DNA of 64,000 nt, taken from NCBI GenBank assembly GCA_050157065.1, contig CP189573.1. One strand, written 5' to 3'. The notes under the pieces were generated by a model. That model worked only from the letters and a program-made list of their open reading frames with translations. It was not told where the DNA came from and searched no databases. Positions within the stretch are counted from its first letter, which is position 1; each line of letters starts with the position of its first letter. Origin of the DNA: Avipropionibacterium sp050157065 (GTDB taxonomy: Bacteria; Actinomycetota; Actinomycetes; Propionibacteriales; Propionibacteriaceae). Below, piece by piece: positions 43,869-52,292 of this stretch. The position numbers were made by a program, and so were the translations under genes.

Positions 43869-43904
43869 ATGAATCTTCGGACGCGTGAGGTGGTTCGCCA
43901 CTGA
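43869..43904 (+). CDS. 11-codon small ORF with perfect extended Shine-Dalgarno
   Basis: ATG at 43869 encodes MNLRTREVVRH and stops at 43904. AGGAGGTGATCC at 43849-43860 is a 12-base perfect complement to the 16S rRNA 3' end, 8 nt upstream of the ATG, far stronger than any neighbouring gene's site. The peptide is basic (three Arg, one His). It looks like a translated leader or sensor ORF rather than a structural gene. Too short for standard gene calling. Confidence 0.5.
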   Translation: MNLRTREVVRH

Positions 43905-43931
43905 GGCGAGCCCTACCAGTCAAGGGACCGT

Positions 43932-44015
43932 CTCGTGAATACCACGAGCCACCGGGCCCACGGGTGCCGGCCTTCGTCCAGCCGGCAGCGCCTCCACCGA
44001 TGCGCAACCCGTGGG
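43932..44015 (+). ncRNA. Nested-hairpin leader or small RNA candidate
   Basis: Downstream of the 11-codon ORF: CTCGTG/CACGAG (43932-43937 with 43943-43948), then an outer stem CCCACGGGT/ACCCGTGGG (43957-43965 with 44007-44015) enclosing TGCCGGC/GCCGGCA (43965-43971 with 43981-43987). All arms are perfect complements. The remaining bases to the VOC gene end (44037) contain no recognisable gene. Class unknown; not a riboswitch type I recognise. Confidence 0.4.
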
Positions 44016-44036
44016 TCTTCCCCTGTCCGGGTGCTC

Positions 44037-44387
44037 CTACCCGGCGGCCGAGTCGGTCGACTGGTCGAGGACCTGGATGGTCCCACCTCCCGGCTCGGCG
44101 TAGCTGGCCATGAAGCCGCCCGGGATCTCCGCCGGCGGCGCGAGCACCTCGAACTTCTGACTGTGCTGGTCATGGAACGCCGTCACGCTGTCGACCACGA
44201 AGATCGGCCCCGGCTTCGCGTCGGGGTCGTTCGAGTCGAGCATCAGCTGCATGTCGGTGCCGGGCACGCTCAGCGCCGCGGTGCTGTCACCCTCCCGCCA
44301 CAGCTCGGTGCAGCCGAACGTGTCGCGGTACAGGGCGAGGGTGGCCTCGACATCGCTCGTGGGGATGAACAGGAACTCCAGCTTCAT
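44037..44387 (-). CDS. VOC/glyoxalase-superfamily protein
   Basis: 116 residues: LEFLFIPTSDVEATLALYRDTFGCTELW, VPGTDMQLMLDSND, GPIFVVDSV and EPGGGTIQVLDQS, a single-unit vicinal-oxygen-chelate fold. Members include resistance proteins and dioxygenases; the substrate is unknown. Divergent from the TetR gene at 44461 with a palindromic site between them, so TetR control is likely. Confidence 0.85.
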   Translation of the reverse strand: MKLEFLFIPTSDVEATLALYRDTFGCTELWREGDSTAALSVPGTDMQLMLDSNDPDAKPGPIFVVDSVTAFHDQHSQKFEVLAPPAEIPGGFMASYAEPGGGTIQVLDQSTDSAAG

Positions 44388-44440
44388 GGTGTGACCTCCG
44401 TGTCGTGAACGAACCGTGTCGTAACTGGACTCAGCGTCAG

Positions 44441-44455
44441 CATAACGGCATTATG
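44441..44455. promoter_or_regulatory. Palindromic TetR-type operator over a -10
   Basis: CATAACGGCATTATG: 5-bp perfect inverted arms CATAA/TTATG. On the plus strand CATTAT (44449-44454) with TGGACT 17 bp upstream (44426-44431) makes a promoter whose start is at the GTG of tetR (44461), i.e. leaderless and self-repressed. Inference. Confidence 0.45.
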
Positions 44456-44460
44456 GTCTG

Positions 44461-44970
44461 GTGCGCGAGTGGGTCCCGGTGTCGACGTCCCCGAGGGGGC
44501 GGCTGGTGCTCGCGGCCGTGGGTGAGTTCGGGCGTCGGCCGTACGCGGAGGTCACCGTCGGTGAGCTGGCCCGGCAGGCCGAGGTGACCACCGGCGCCCT
44601 CTACCACCACTTCGACAGCAAGATCGGGTTGTACGCCTTCGTCCGCGAGGACGTCGAGAAGCGGCTGCTCGACCGCATCTCAGGTGCGGTCGCGGTCACC
44701 GACGACGTGATGGCCGCCCTGGTCGTCGGCTTCGACTTCGCCGTGGCACAAGGGTTCCTGCACATCCTCGGCGCACCGCCCGAGCCCGTCGACCATGATC
44801 GACTGACCGAACTGGTCGCCGAGCTCGTCGAGTCGGCACCGCTGGGGCGACTGCTCACCGCCAGCTGGCGGGCAGCGCTGGCGGCGGTGGCCGACGGCGT
44901 CCCGGCCGATCAGGTCCGTGCGGCCCTACAGGCGTTGCAGGTCACCGGGGCCGGCCGGACTGCACCGTGA
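44461..44970 (+). CDS. TetR-family regulator
   Basis: 169 residues from GTG at 44461. HTH: GRRPYAEVTVGELARQAEVTTGALYHHFDSKIGLYAFV. The remainder is a small helical ligand domain with a C-terminal TetR-type dimer helix. Short for the family (about 190 aa). The gene is divergent from the VOC protein and its 3' end overlaps the convergent cupin gene by 29 bp. Confidence 0.85.
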   Translation: MREWVPVSTSPRGRLVLAAVGEFGRRPYAEVTVGELARQAEVTTGALYHHFDSKIGLYAFVREDVEKRLLDRISGAVAVTDDVMAALVVGFDFAVAQGFLHILGAPPEPVDHDRLTELVAELVESAPLGRLLTASWRAALAAVADGVPADQVRAALQALQVTGAGRTAP

Positions 44971-45343
44971 GGGTCGGGTGCCGCTTCTGGTGCACGGTCA
45001 GGTAGCGCAGGCCGTCCGGCCCCGCAACGAATCCCCGCTCCGACAATCGGGGCAGCCACACCACGTCACCGGGGGCCACCGGTACGTCTCCGGTGGCCGT
45101 GGTCACGGTGCCCGCCCCGGCGAGGACGTGCACCAGGACGTCCACGTCCGCCCCGGGGTGTCGGTCGATCGACTCACTGGCCGGCAGGTTGATCACGTTG
45201 GAGTCGAGGTCGCGGACGGGTTCGGCGAGACGCCACACGGCACCCCGATCGCCGGGTCCGGGCGCGAGGTCGGTGGTGCTGACCAACACCCGGGGTGATC
45301 GGGATGCCGTGTGATCGCGGGCCTGGTCGTCATGGTCGGTCAT
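44942..45343 (-). CDS. Small cupin-domain protein
   Basis: 133 residues with cupin motif 1-like RHPGADVDVLVHVLAGAGTVTT and motif 2 GDVVWLPRLSERGFV. The metal-binding His set is incomplete, so it may bind a ligand rather than catalyse. Start ATG at 45343. Located between the TetR gene (convergent) and the MFS exporter gene, 44 bp from the latter's stop. Confidence 0.75.
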   Translation of the reverse strand: MTDHDDQARDHTASRSPRVLVSTTDLAPGPGDRGAVWRLAEPVRDLDSNVINLPASESIDRHPGADVDVLVHVLAGAGTVTTATGDVPVAPGDVVWLPRLSERGFVAGPDGLRYLTVHQKRHPTLTVQSGRPR

Positions 45344-45386
45344 GACGCCATCCAACACGCTGGGGCCAACACTCAGCAGCCAACAC

Positions 45387-46898
45387 TCACGAGGTCGCGG
45401 GTGCGGGCTCGCCGTCCAGCGGGACCGGGTCGAGGTCGGTCGGCTCGGGGCCGGCAGGCTCGTACGCGGTGGGCGGCCCGGACCGCAGGCGGAACGCGAG
45501 CACGACCGAGCCGATCGCGATCCCGGCGGCCACGGTCAGTGCCAACTGCACACCGGCCAGGGTGCCGACGGCCTCGGTGGCCCCGGCGGCCTCCGCCGAG
45601 GTCCGGGTCGACGCCAGGATCGCCATCAGCAGAGCCGTCCCGGCCGCACCGGCCACCTGCTGCAACGCACCCAGGGTCGCACTGCCGTGCGAGTAGAGCT
45701 GCGGGTTCAACGAGTTGAGCGAGGCGGTGAACGTCGGGGTGAACATGAACGCCAGTGACAGGCTCATCGTCAGGTGCAGCAGCAACAACAACCACTCCGG
45801 GGTGGTCGCGGTCACCCGGCTCATCGCGAAGATGATCAACACCAGCACGATCGCAGCCGGCAGTGCCAGCCGCTTCGCCCCCATCTGGTCGTACAGTCGG
45901 CCGATCACCGGGCCGAGCAGGCCCATCGCCAGACCGCCGGGCAGCAACAGGGCACCGGTCAGGATCTCGTTGATGCCGTGCACCTTCTGCAGGTAGATCG
46001 GCCACAGGATGGCGACTCCGAGCAGGGCGGCGAACCCGATCATGATCAGCCCGAGGCCCACCCGGAACGGCTGGTAGGTCAACGTGCGCAGGTCGAGCAG
46101 CGGATCGCGACCCGAACGCTGCAGTGAGATCTGGCGCCACGCGAAGAGTGCCGTCCCGACGATGCCGACAGCCAGGGATCCCCACAGCACAGGCGATCCG
46201 GGGCCCTCGCTCATCGAGGTGAGGCCGTACACCAGGCCACCGAAGCCGAGCGCACTCAACGGGATCGACAGCACGTCGAGCTTGCTGTCGACCGACTCGG
46301 AGACGTTCTCCAGCCGGAGCGCGCCGACGACGCCCATCACCAGCGCGATGGGCAACACGATCCAGAAGATGAAGCGCCACTCGAGGAACTGCAGGATCAC
46401 CCCCGACACGGTCGGGCCCAGCGCCGGGGCCACCGAGATGACGACCATCACGATGCCCATCACCTGGCCGCGCCGGTCGACCGGCACCAGCTGCAGGATC
46501 GTGGTCATCAGCAACGGCATCATGATCGCGGTGCCGAAGGCTTGGATCACCCGTCCGGTCAGCAACATCTCGATGCCCGGGGCGAGGGCGCAGACCAAGG
46601 TGCCGACGGCGAACGACGCCATCGCCGACAGGTAGAGGGTGCGGGTGGTCAGCCGCTCCACCAGGAATCCGGTGGTCGGGATCACCACCGCCATCGTGAG
46701 CAGGAAGGCGGTGCTGACCCACTGGACGGTGGGTTCGTCGACACCGAGATCGGACATCAGGTGCGGGATCGCGACCGAGAGGATCGTCTCGTTCAGGATC
46801 ACGACGAAGGCCGACAGCACAAGGATGGTGATGACCAACTTGTGCGGTACGGAGGTTGGCTCGGAACGGGTGGGAAGCGAGGGGAAGGTCTCAGACAT
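45387..46898 (-). CDS. MFS multidrug exporter, DHA2 (14-TM) family
   Basis: 503 residues with about 14 membrane helices. DHA2 marks: LNETILSVAIPHLMSDLGVDEPTVQWVSTAFLLTMAV (motif D1-like), GRVIQAFGTAIMMPLL and motif C APALGPTVSGVI. Proton-driven efflux of lipophilic drugs or dyes. ATG at 46898 preferred over an upstream in-frame start at 46907. No dedicated regulator adjoins it except the TetR two genes away. Confidence 0.9.
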   Translation of the reverse strand: MSETFPSLPTRSEPTSVPHKLVITILVLSAFVVILNETILSVAIPHLMSDLGVDEPTVQWVSTAFLLTMAVVIPTTGFLVERLTTRTLYLSAMASFAVGTLVCALAPGIEMLLTGRVIQAFGTAIMMPLLMTTILQLVPVDRRGQVMGIVMVVISVAPALGPTVSGVILQFLEWRFIFWIVLPIALVMGVVGALRLENVSESVDSKLDVLSIPLSALGFGGLVYGLTSMSEGPGSPVLWGSLAVGIVGTALFAWRQISLQRSGRDPLLDLRTLTYQPFRVGLGLIMIGFAALLGVAILWPIYLQKVHGINEILTGALLLPGGLAMGLLGPVIGRLYDQMGAKRLALPAAIVLVLIIFAMSRVTATTPEWLLLLLHLTMSLSLAFMFTPTFTASLNSLNPQLYSHGSATLGALQQVAGAAGTALLMAILASTRTSAEAAGATEAVGTLAGVQLALTVAAGIAIGSVVLAFRLRSGPPTAYEPAGPEPTDLDPVPLDGEPAPATS

Positions 46899-47002
46899 GG
46901 CTCGCAAAATCTACCTGCCGGCCGAAGGTCACCCAACTCGATTTCGACGAGTGCTTCGCGCGCCGAGCAGACGGCCGAGACACGATCTCCGAGGGTGTCC
47001 AG

Positions 47003-47698
47003 ATGGTGGTGTCGGACCGGGTCACGCGGGCGCTGCTGCTCGCCCTGGCGGCGGTGATGGTGGTCTTCACGATCGTCTACGTCGTGCACAAGGTGACCGC
47101 ACGGGTGCCGGCCCGGATCCTCAACCTGCTGCACGTCAACACCGAGGCGGCGGTACCGGCCTGGTTCAACACCGCCCTGTTGCTTGTCGCCGCACTGTTG
47201 GCCCTGTTCGCGCTCGTCTCGGCGCCGCGATCCGAGCGGACCGGCTGGCTGGTGCTGACCATCCTGTTGACCTACCTCAGCGTGGACGAAGGGGCAGGGG
47301 AGCACGAGACCTTCGGTGAGCTTGCCGCCAAGCTGCCGATGCTCGACGTCGGCACCTTCTTCTGGGTGTTGCCGGGAGCGATCCTCGCCCTGGCCGGGGT
47401 GGCCGTGGTGCTGCTGTCCTGCCGGCGGCTGCCGGCTCCGGTCCGGCGGCCGCTGCTGTTCGCCCTGGTGCTGTACGGCACGGGCGCGCTGGGGACGGAG
47501 TTCGTCACCGGCACCCTGATCCGGACCTTCGCGGGCAACTTCGTCGTGGTCGACGTGGTGCAGCCGGTGCTGGTGATGCTGGAGGAGAGCCTCGAGATGG
47601 TCGCCTGCATCGTCGCGATCCGCTGCCTGCTGCAACTGTTCGAACGCCAACCCGACCGGCTCGACCGGCTGGTCGACGTGGTGGCGCCGCGGGCCTGA
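47003..47698 (+). CDS. Multi-spanning membrane protein, unrecognised
   Basis: 231 residues, about six membrane helices (RALLLALAAVMVVFTIVYVV, WFNTALLLVAALLALFALVS, FFWVLPGAILALAGVAVVLL and others). Short soluble segment LSVDEGAGEHETFGELAAKL with acidic residues and a His faces the loops. No family motif recognised; conserved as a hypothetical membrane protein type in actinobacteria (inference). ATG at 47003. Divergent from the MFS gene. Confidence 0.65.
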   Translation: MVVSDRVTRALLLALAAVMVVFTIVYVVHKVTARVPARILNLLHVNTEAAVPAWFNTALLLVAALLALFALVSAPRSERTGWLVLTILLTYLSVDEGAGEHETFGELAAKLPMLDVGTFFWVLPGAILALAGVAVVLLSCRRLPAPVRRPLLFALVLYGTGALGTEFVTGTLIRTFAGNFVVVDVVQPVLVMLEESLEMVACIVAIRCLLQLFERQPDRLDRLVDVVAPRA

Positions 47699-47699
47699 G

Positions 47700-48665
47700 C
47701 TACCCCTGGTCGCCCAACCGTTCGATGGTGTCGGCCAGTTCGGTCAGGCGCTGCTCGGCCGCTGCGGCTGCCTCCTCGGCGGCGGTCAGGTCGGTGGCCG
47801 CCTGCGCCGCCCGGGCCCGGGCACGTTCTTCCTCCTTGGCCGCGTGGTCCACCGCTGCCGTGACCCGGTCGTACTCGGTCCGAGCCCGCCGCAACAGCTG
47901 CTCCACCCGCTCGACCTCCGCTTCGGCCGTGTGCTGGGCCGTACGCGCCTCGGCCGATGCGGCCTTCCCGACGGTGAGCTCGCCGTCAGCCTGCTCGATC
48001 CGTCGCCGGGCCCGGTCGACGGCGGCGCTCGCCCGGCGTTGCTCGTGTTCGGCCTCGGACCGTTCCGCCTCCGCTCGGCGCAGGGCCTGGGCGCGGCGGC
48101 GTCCGTCCAGGTGGATCACCGGCGCGACGTCGCCGTCGGCGGGCCGATCGGGTACGCGGGTGGGGACGGCCGCGGCGGGTGCGGAAACCGGGCCGAAGCC
48201 GGACCACTGCACCGGCTTGGTCAACGTGCCCGACGCCAGCGCCGCGGCGACGGCAGGATCGGCCAGGGCGGCGGTCAGCGTGTCACGGACGTCGCGCCGG
48301 TTCGCCTCGGTCACCGAGAGGTCGGGGTCGGCCGTCCCGGCCAGCCGGGTCGCCGCGTCCACCCCGCGCGTGATGAGCTCGTTGCGACGCGTGGTCAACG
48401 CCCGCAGCTCGTCTCGCGCCGGCAGCCGGTGGGCCTCGGCCAGTTCCGTCGCCAGGTCGCGCAGGTCGTCGATCAGCTCCCGGTCGCGGTGGGACAGCAG
48501 GTTCACCAGCCACGCCGACCGGGTCGGCTTGGCCAGCTTGCCGATCTTGGTCGCCACCGCCTTGTCGCCGTCCTCGCGGGCCTGCTTGACCAGGTCGGCG
48601 CGGACCGCCATGAACGCGGGGAGCGGTGCCGCGTACAACAGGCCGGCGGCAGTGTCGAGGTCCAC
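47700..48665 (-). CDS. Coiled-coil protein, unrecognised
   Basis: 321 residues from GTG at 48665. The N-terminal 130 residues (DLDTAAGLLYAAPLPAFMAVRADLVKQAREDGDKAV, KPTRSAWLVNLLSHRDRELID) form a helical region that I recall from a conserved actinobacterial hypothetical family; after a Pro/Ala linker, residues about 190-321 are a continuous Ala/Glu/Arg coiled coil. No transmembrane segment. Directly follows the solute-binding protein gene (24-bp gap) on the same strand. No function can be given. Confidence 0.7.
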   Translation of the reverse strand: MDLDTAAGLLYAAPLPAFMAVRADLVKQAREDGDKAVATKIGKLAKPTRSAWLVNLLSHRDRELIDDLRDLATELAEAHRLPARDELRALTTRRNELITRGVDAATRLAGTADPDLSVTEANRRDVRDTLTAALADPAVAAALASGTLTKPVQWSGFGPVSAPAAAVPTRVPDRPADGDVAPVIHLDGRRRAQALRRAEAERSEAEHEQRRASAAVDRARRRIEQADGELTVGKAASAEARTAQHTAEAEVERVEQLLRRARTEYDRVTAAVDHAAKEEERARARAAQAATDLTAAEEAAAAAEQRLTELADTIERLGDQG

Positions 48666-48688
48666 GTCCCCCACTGTAGGACGCAGGC

Positions 48689-50389
48689 TCAGGTGCGGTA
48701 GCCGACCCGGGTCCAGTCGCGGCTGGCCTGGCCGAAGGCGCCGTAGTTGGCGATCCGCTTCTTCACCGCGACCCGCTGCGGCACCCGGTGGAGCGGGATC
48801 GACACCCCGAGTTCCCACAGCCGCTCGTCGGCGTCGTTGGCCACCCGGGCCCGACCGCCTGCCGACGTCTGCCGTGCCAGCTCGGCCAGCAGGGCGTCCA
48901 GTTGGTCGTCCGCGACGTCCTCCACGTTGCCGGCGGCACCGCTGGTGAACAGCTGGCCCGGCTCGGTCAACGAAGCCCGGTCGGCGATGGCGAGCTGGTA
49001 CTGCCCGTCGGCCAACAGCGGGCCAAGTCGCTCGGCGGGGACGTCGACGAAGGTTACGGCGATGCCGAGTTGCGACAGCTGGGCCTGCACCATCAGTCCC
49101 TCGGCGGTCGACTCGGGCAGTCCGGCCACCCGGGTGAACGTCACGGTCAGTGGCTCACCGGCCTTGGCCCGGGTCCCGTCCCCCTGCAGCCGGTAGCCGG
49201 CGGCGTCCAGCTCGGCCGCGGCCCTGACCGGGTCGGGCAATCCGAGCTCTGCACCGGTGTCGCGGTGACCGGCCTGCTCCGCACCGAGCAGCCGGTTGCC
49301 CGCCGCCACGGTCGGCCAGACCGTACCGGACTCCAGCCCGGCCGACGCCGCCTCGCGGAACGCCTCCCGATCGATCGTGGTCGCGATCGCCCGACGGACC
49401 GCGGGGTCGGTCAGTGGGCCCGCGTCGGTGTTGACCAGCAGCGTCCGGAGTTCGTCGCCCCGGGCCTGCCGCACCTCGCCGTCGGGGACCGCCTGGGCAC
49501 GGACCAGCCCGTCGCGGTTGAGTCCGACGTGGAACACGTCCACCTCGTTGTTGACGAAGGCGCCGGGTTGGGCAGCGGGGTCGAGCCAGCGGAAGCTGAT
49601 CCGCTCCAAGGCCGGGGCAGGTCCCCACCAGTGCGGGTTGACCGATTCGGCCACGATGCGGCGGCCGGCGTCGTACGCCTGCACCACGAACGGTCCGGCC
49701 TGGGCCCGCGGATCGGGTCGGGTGAGGGAGAACGCCTCGGGGGTGGCGAACAGGTCGGCGCGGCCGGGGGCGGCCAGCACGTCCCGCCAGGCGGGTTGCG
49801 GCCCGGTGAAGGTGATCACGGCCTCGAAGTCGTCTGCCCCGCGGGCCACCTTCGCCACCGTCGCCGGGCCGGTGGTGTCGGCGCACGCGAACTCCGGCTG
49901 GTTGCCGTTGCAGGTCCGCAGTGGTGCCGCGACATCGCGCCAGGTGATCGGTTCACCGTCGGCCCAGACCGCCTCGGGGTTGAGCTGCAGGGTCACCACC
50001 AGCGGGTCGCCCGACGCGGTCGGCTCCTTGGCCAGGTAGGCCGGATTGGCGTGGGGGCGCCCCTCGTCGTCGTAGGTGAAGAACTTCGGCGTGATCGGAC
50101 CCAGCACCTGCTCCATCGCCTCGGTGTCGGCCTCGACGTGCCACGGGTTCCACTGCGGGGAGGGGCCGTCGACCGCAATCCGCAGTTCGCCGCCCACCGC
50201 CATCATCCGGGGATCGGTCGGGGCGATGTCACTGTGCTGCGGTGCGGTGGGGGTCGTCCCGGTCGTCGTCAGCCGGGGTGTGGCGACGCTCAGGCAGCCG
50301 GCCAGCAGGACCGTGAGGGTGAGCACGACGACCACGGCCGCCGGCAGGCGGGGGCCTGCCGGGGCAGGGGGAATTCCCCAGCGCGCCAT
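48689..50389 (-). CDS. ABC solute-binding lipoprotein (SBP_bac_5, peptide type)
   Basis: 566 residues. Lipoprotein signal LTLTVLLAGC; then GGELRIAVDGPSPQWNPWHV and YDDEGRPHANPAYLAKEPTA, and the family block ADGEPITWRDVAAPLRTC. C-terminal region has YQLAIADRASLTEPGQLFTS. Binds oligopeptides or similar large solutes outside the membrane. No permease or ATPase genes are linked, so it may serve a remote transporter or a lipid/cell-wall function. Confidence 0.87.
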   Translation of the reverse strand: MARWGIPPAPAGPRLPAAVVVVLTLTVLLAGCLSVATPRLTTTGTTPTAPQHSDIAPTDPRMMAVGGELRIAVDGPSPQWNPWHVEADTEAMEQVLGPITPKFFTYDDEGRPHANPAYLAKEPTASGDPLVVTLQLNPEAVWADGEPITWRDVAAPLRTCNGNQPEFACADTTGPATVAKVARGADDFEAVITFTGPQPAWRDVLAAPGRADLFATPEAFSLTRPDPRAQAGPFVVQAYDAGRRIVAESVNPHWWGPAPALERISFRWLDPAAQPGAFVNNEVDVFHVGLNRDGLVRAQAVPDGEVRQARGDELRTLLVNTDAGPLTDPAVRRAIATTIDREAFREAASAGLESGTVWPTVAAGNRLLGAEQAGHRDTGAELGLPDPVRAAAELDAAGYRLQGDGTRAKAGEPLTVTFTRVAGLPESTAEGLMVQAQLSQLGIAVTFVDVPAERLGPLLADGQYQLAIADRASLTEPGQLFTSGAAGNVEDVADDQLDALLAELARQTSAGGRARVANDADERLWELGVSIPLHRVPQRVAVKKRIANYGAFGQASRDWTRVGYRT

Positions 50390-50564
50390 GGACTGCTCTC
50401 CGTGTCATCGGATCGTGGTGTGGATCGGGTGGGCCCGGGCGGCTCACCGACCTCGGCGATGCTAGTCCGCAGTGCCCGTCGGAGCCTGTCCGAAACTGGG
50501 TTCGCGACACAACCGCAACCGCATTGAAACCAACCTGTTAGATCCGGTCGGTTCCGGCTGCCGG

Positions 50565-52235
50565 TCAGATCCAGGACTTGAACCACATGCGGGCCAGCCA
50601 CTGCTGGTAGGTGATGACCCGATCAGTCAGGATCGGGTAGATGAAGGCGAAGTTTGCGCCGATCAACGCGACCACGCCGCCCACCGCGACCGCTCCGATC
50701 AGCCGGCGCTCCCCGGGCACGGCAGGGCCGAGGACCTTGCCCAGGCACAACGCCAGAGCCATCACCGTGAACGGGATGATCGTGATCGCGTAGAAGAAGA
50801 ACTGGGGCCGGTCGCCCACGAAGAACCACGGCAGCCAGGCCGACAACAACCCCACCACCGGGATGGCGAACCGCCAGTCGCGGAACCCGATCCAGAAGAA
50901 GGCGGCGAACACGATCGCGATCAGGGCCGCCCACCACAGCATCGGGGTGCCCATGCCGCTGACCACCTGCAGGCAGTTGTCACCACCGGGTGGGCACCCC
51001 TGGGTGCCCGGCGGGATGTCGTTGACCGCGTCGATGCCGATCGGCCGGGCCACCACCAGCCAGCCCAGCGGCTTCGCGTCGTAGGGGTGCTCCGCGTTGT
51101 TGATGAACTCGCCGGAGTGGAAGCCGTAGATCTCCTTGTGCAGTTGCCACAGCGACGCCAACGGCCCGCCCAACAGCCGCACCGACATCGCGTCGGGATG
51201 TTCCTCGTGCCAGGTCCGGAAGTAGCCGCCGGTGGTGGCCAACCAGCCGGTCCAGGTGGCCAGGTAGGTGAGCGCGCCGACCACCACCAACGACACGAAC
51301 GCGGGAACGCCGTCGAGCAGCAGGCCGGCGGTCGACCGGCGCCCTGCCCCGGCGAGCCGGCGGGCCCCGATGTCCCACGCCAGCGACAGCAGCGCGAACG
51401 CGGCCAACAGGTACAACGCGTTCCACTTCACACCACAGGCGAGGCCGAACAGCACCCCGGCGGCCAGCCGCCACGGCCGGAACCAGACCAGGGGGCCGAA
51501 GCCGCCGCCCAGGTCGGCCAGCCGGTTGACCTGCAGGTGGCGGGCCAGCCGGTGCCGGAACCAGTCACGGTCGGCGGCCAGGCAGGCCACCGCCGCGATC
51601 AGGAAGAAGGCCAGGAAGATGTCGAGCAGGCCCGTCCGCGACATCACGAAGTGGAGCCCGTCGAGGGTGAGCAGCAGCCCGGCCAGACCGCCGATCAGCG
51701 TCGACCGCGAGACCCGGCGGACCAGCCGTACCAGCACCAGCACCATCAACGACCCGAACACCAGCGAGGGGAACCGCCAGCCGAACGAGTTCATCCCGAA
51801 CGTCAGCTCACCCAGCGCGATCAGCCACTTGCCCAGCGGTGGGTGCACGGCGAACGACGCGGCCTGGAGGTACAGGTCGACGTCCCCCGCGGCGATCTTC
51901 GGGTTGACCACGTCCCCGTCCGGCCACTGCGTCTCGTAGCCGTACCGCAGCATCGACCAGGCGTCCTTGGGGTAGTACGTCTCGTCGAAGACGAGCTTGT
52001 TGGGGACGGCCAGGTTGACGAAGCGGATGCCGAACGCGATCAGCGCCAGCCCGACGGCGACGATCCAGCCCCACAGCCGGTCGGTCGGCATCGGATCGGC
52101 CAGGCGTTCGACGGTGGTCAGGTCGTGCTGTCGCTTCGACGGGTGGACGCGCAGCCGCAGTGGTCGCAGCCCGGTGGGCGCCCGGCCCGTCGGCCCGGGG
52201 GCCGCGGGGGCGTCGGTGACAGTCACGGCGCACAT
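50565..52235 (-). CDS. pmt: Polyprenol-phosphate-mannose protein O-mannosyltransferase
   Basis: 556 residues, GT39 family, about 10-11 membrane helices. The first loop has the catalytic Asp-Glu in VFDETYYPKDAWSML; PMT_4TMC domain at the C-terminus (GWLVVARPIG, GDRPQFFFYAITIIPF). Transfers mannose from decaprenyl-P-mannose to Ser/Thr of Sec-exported proteins, as the mycobacterial Pmt does. Divergent from rsmI, the same arrangement as Rv1002c-Rv1003 in M. tuberculosis. Start ATG at 52235; GTG at 52226 possible. Confidence 0.92.
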   Translation of the reverse strand: MCAVTVTDAPAAPGPTGRAPTGLRPLRLRVHPSKRQHDLTTVERLADPMPTDRLWGWIVAVGLALIAFGIRFVNLAVPNKLVFDETYYPKDAWSMLRYGYETQWPDGDVVNPKIAAGDVDLYLQAASFAVHPPLGKWLIALGELTFGMNSFGWRFPSLVFGSLMVLVLVRLVRRVSRSTLIGGLAGLLLTLDGLHFVMSRTGLLDIFLAFFLIAAVACLAADRDWFRHRLARHLQVNRLADLGGGFGPLVWFRPWRLAAGVLFGLACGVKWNALYLLAAFALLSLAWDIGARRLAGAGRRSTAGLLLDGVPAFVSLVVVGALTYLATWTGWLATTGGYFRTWHEEHPDAMSVRLLGGPLASLWQLHKEIYGFHSGEFINNAEHPYDAKPLGWLVVARPIGIDAVNDIPPGTQGCPPGGDNCLQVVSGMGTPMLWWAALIAIVFAAFFWIGFRDWRFAIPVVGLLSAWLPWFFVGDRPQFFFYAITIIPFTVMALALCLGKVLGPAVPGERRLIGAVAVGGVVALIGANFAFIYPILTDRVITYQQWLARMWFKSWI

Positions 52236-52292
52236 CCTACGAGCAGCAGGCCAACCTTCACCCCGTGTCGAGCCGTCGATCAGGTGGTGTGA

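Noticed and set aside
43935..44408. Plus-strand frame starting VNTTSHRAHGC after the small ORF
   Set aside because: Mostly antisense to the VOC gene, whose motifs are clear; its start codon lies inside a hairpin. Kept only as part of the RNA candidate.
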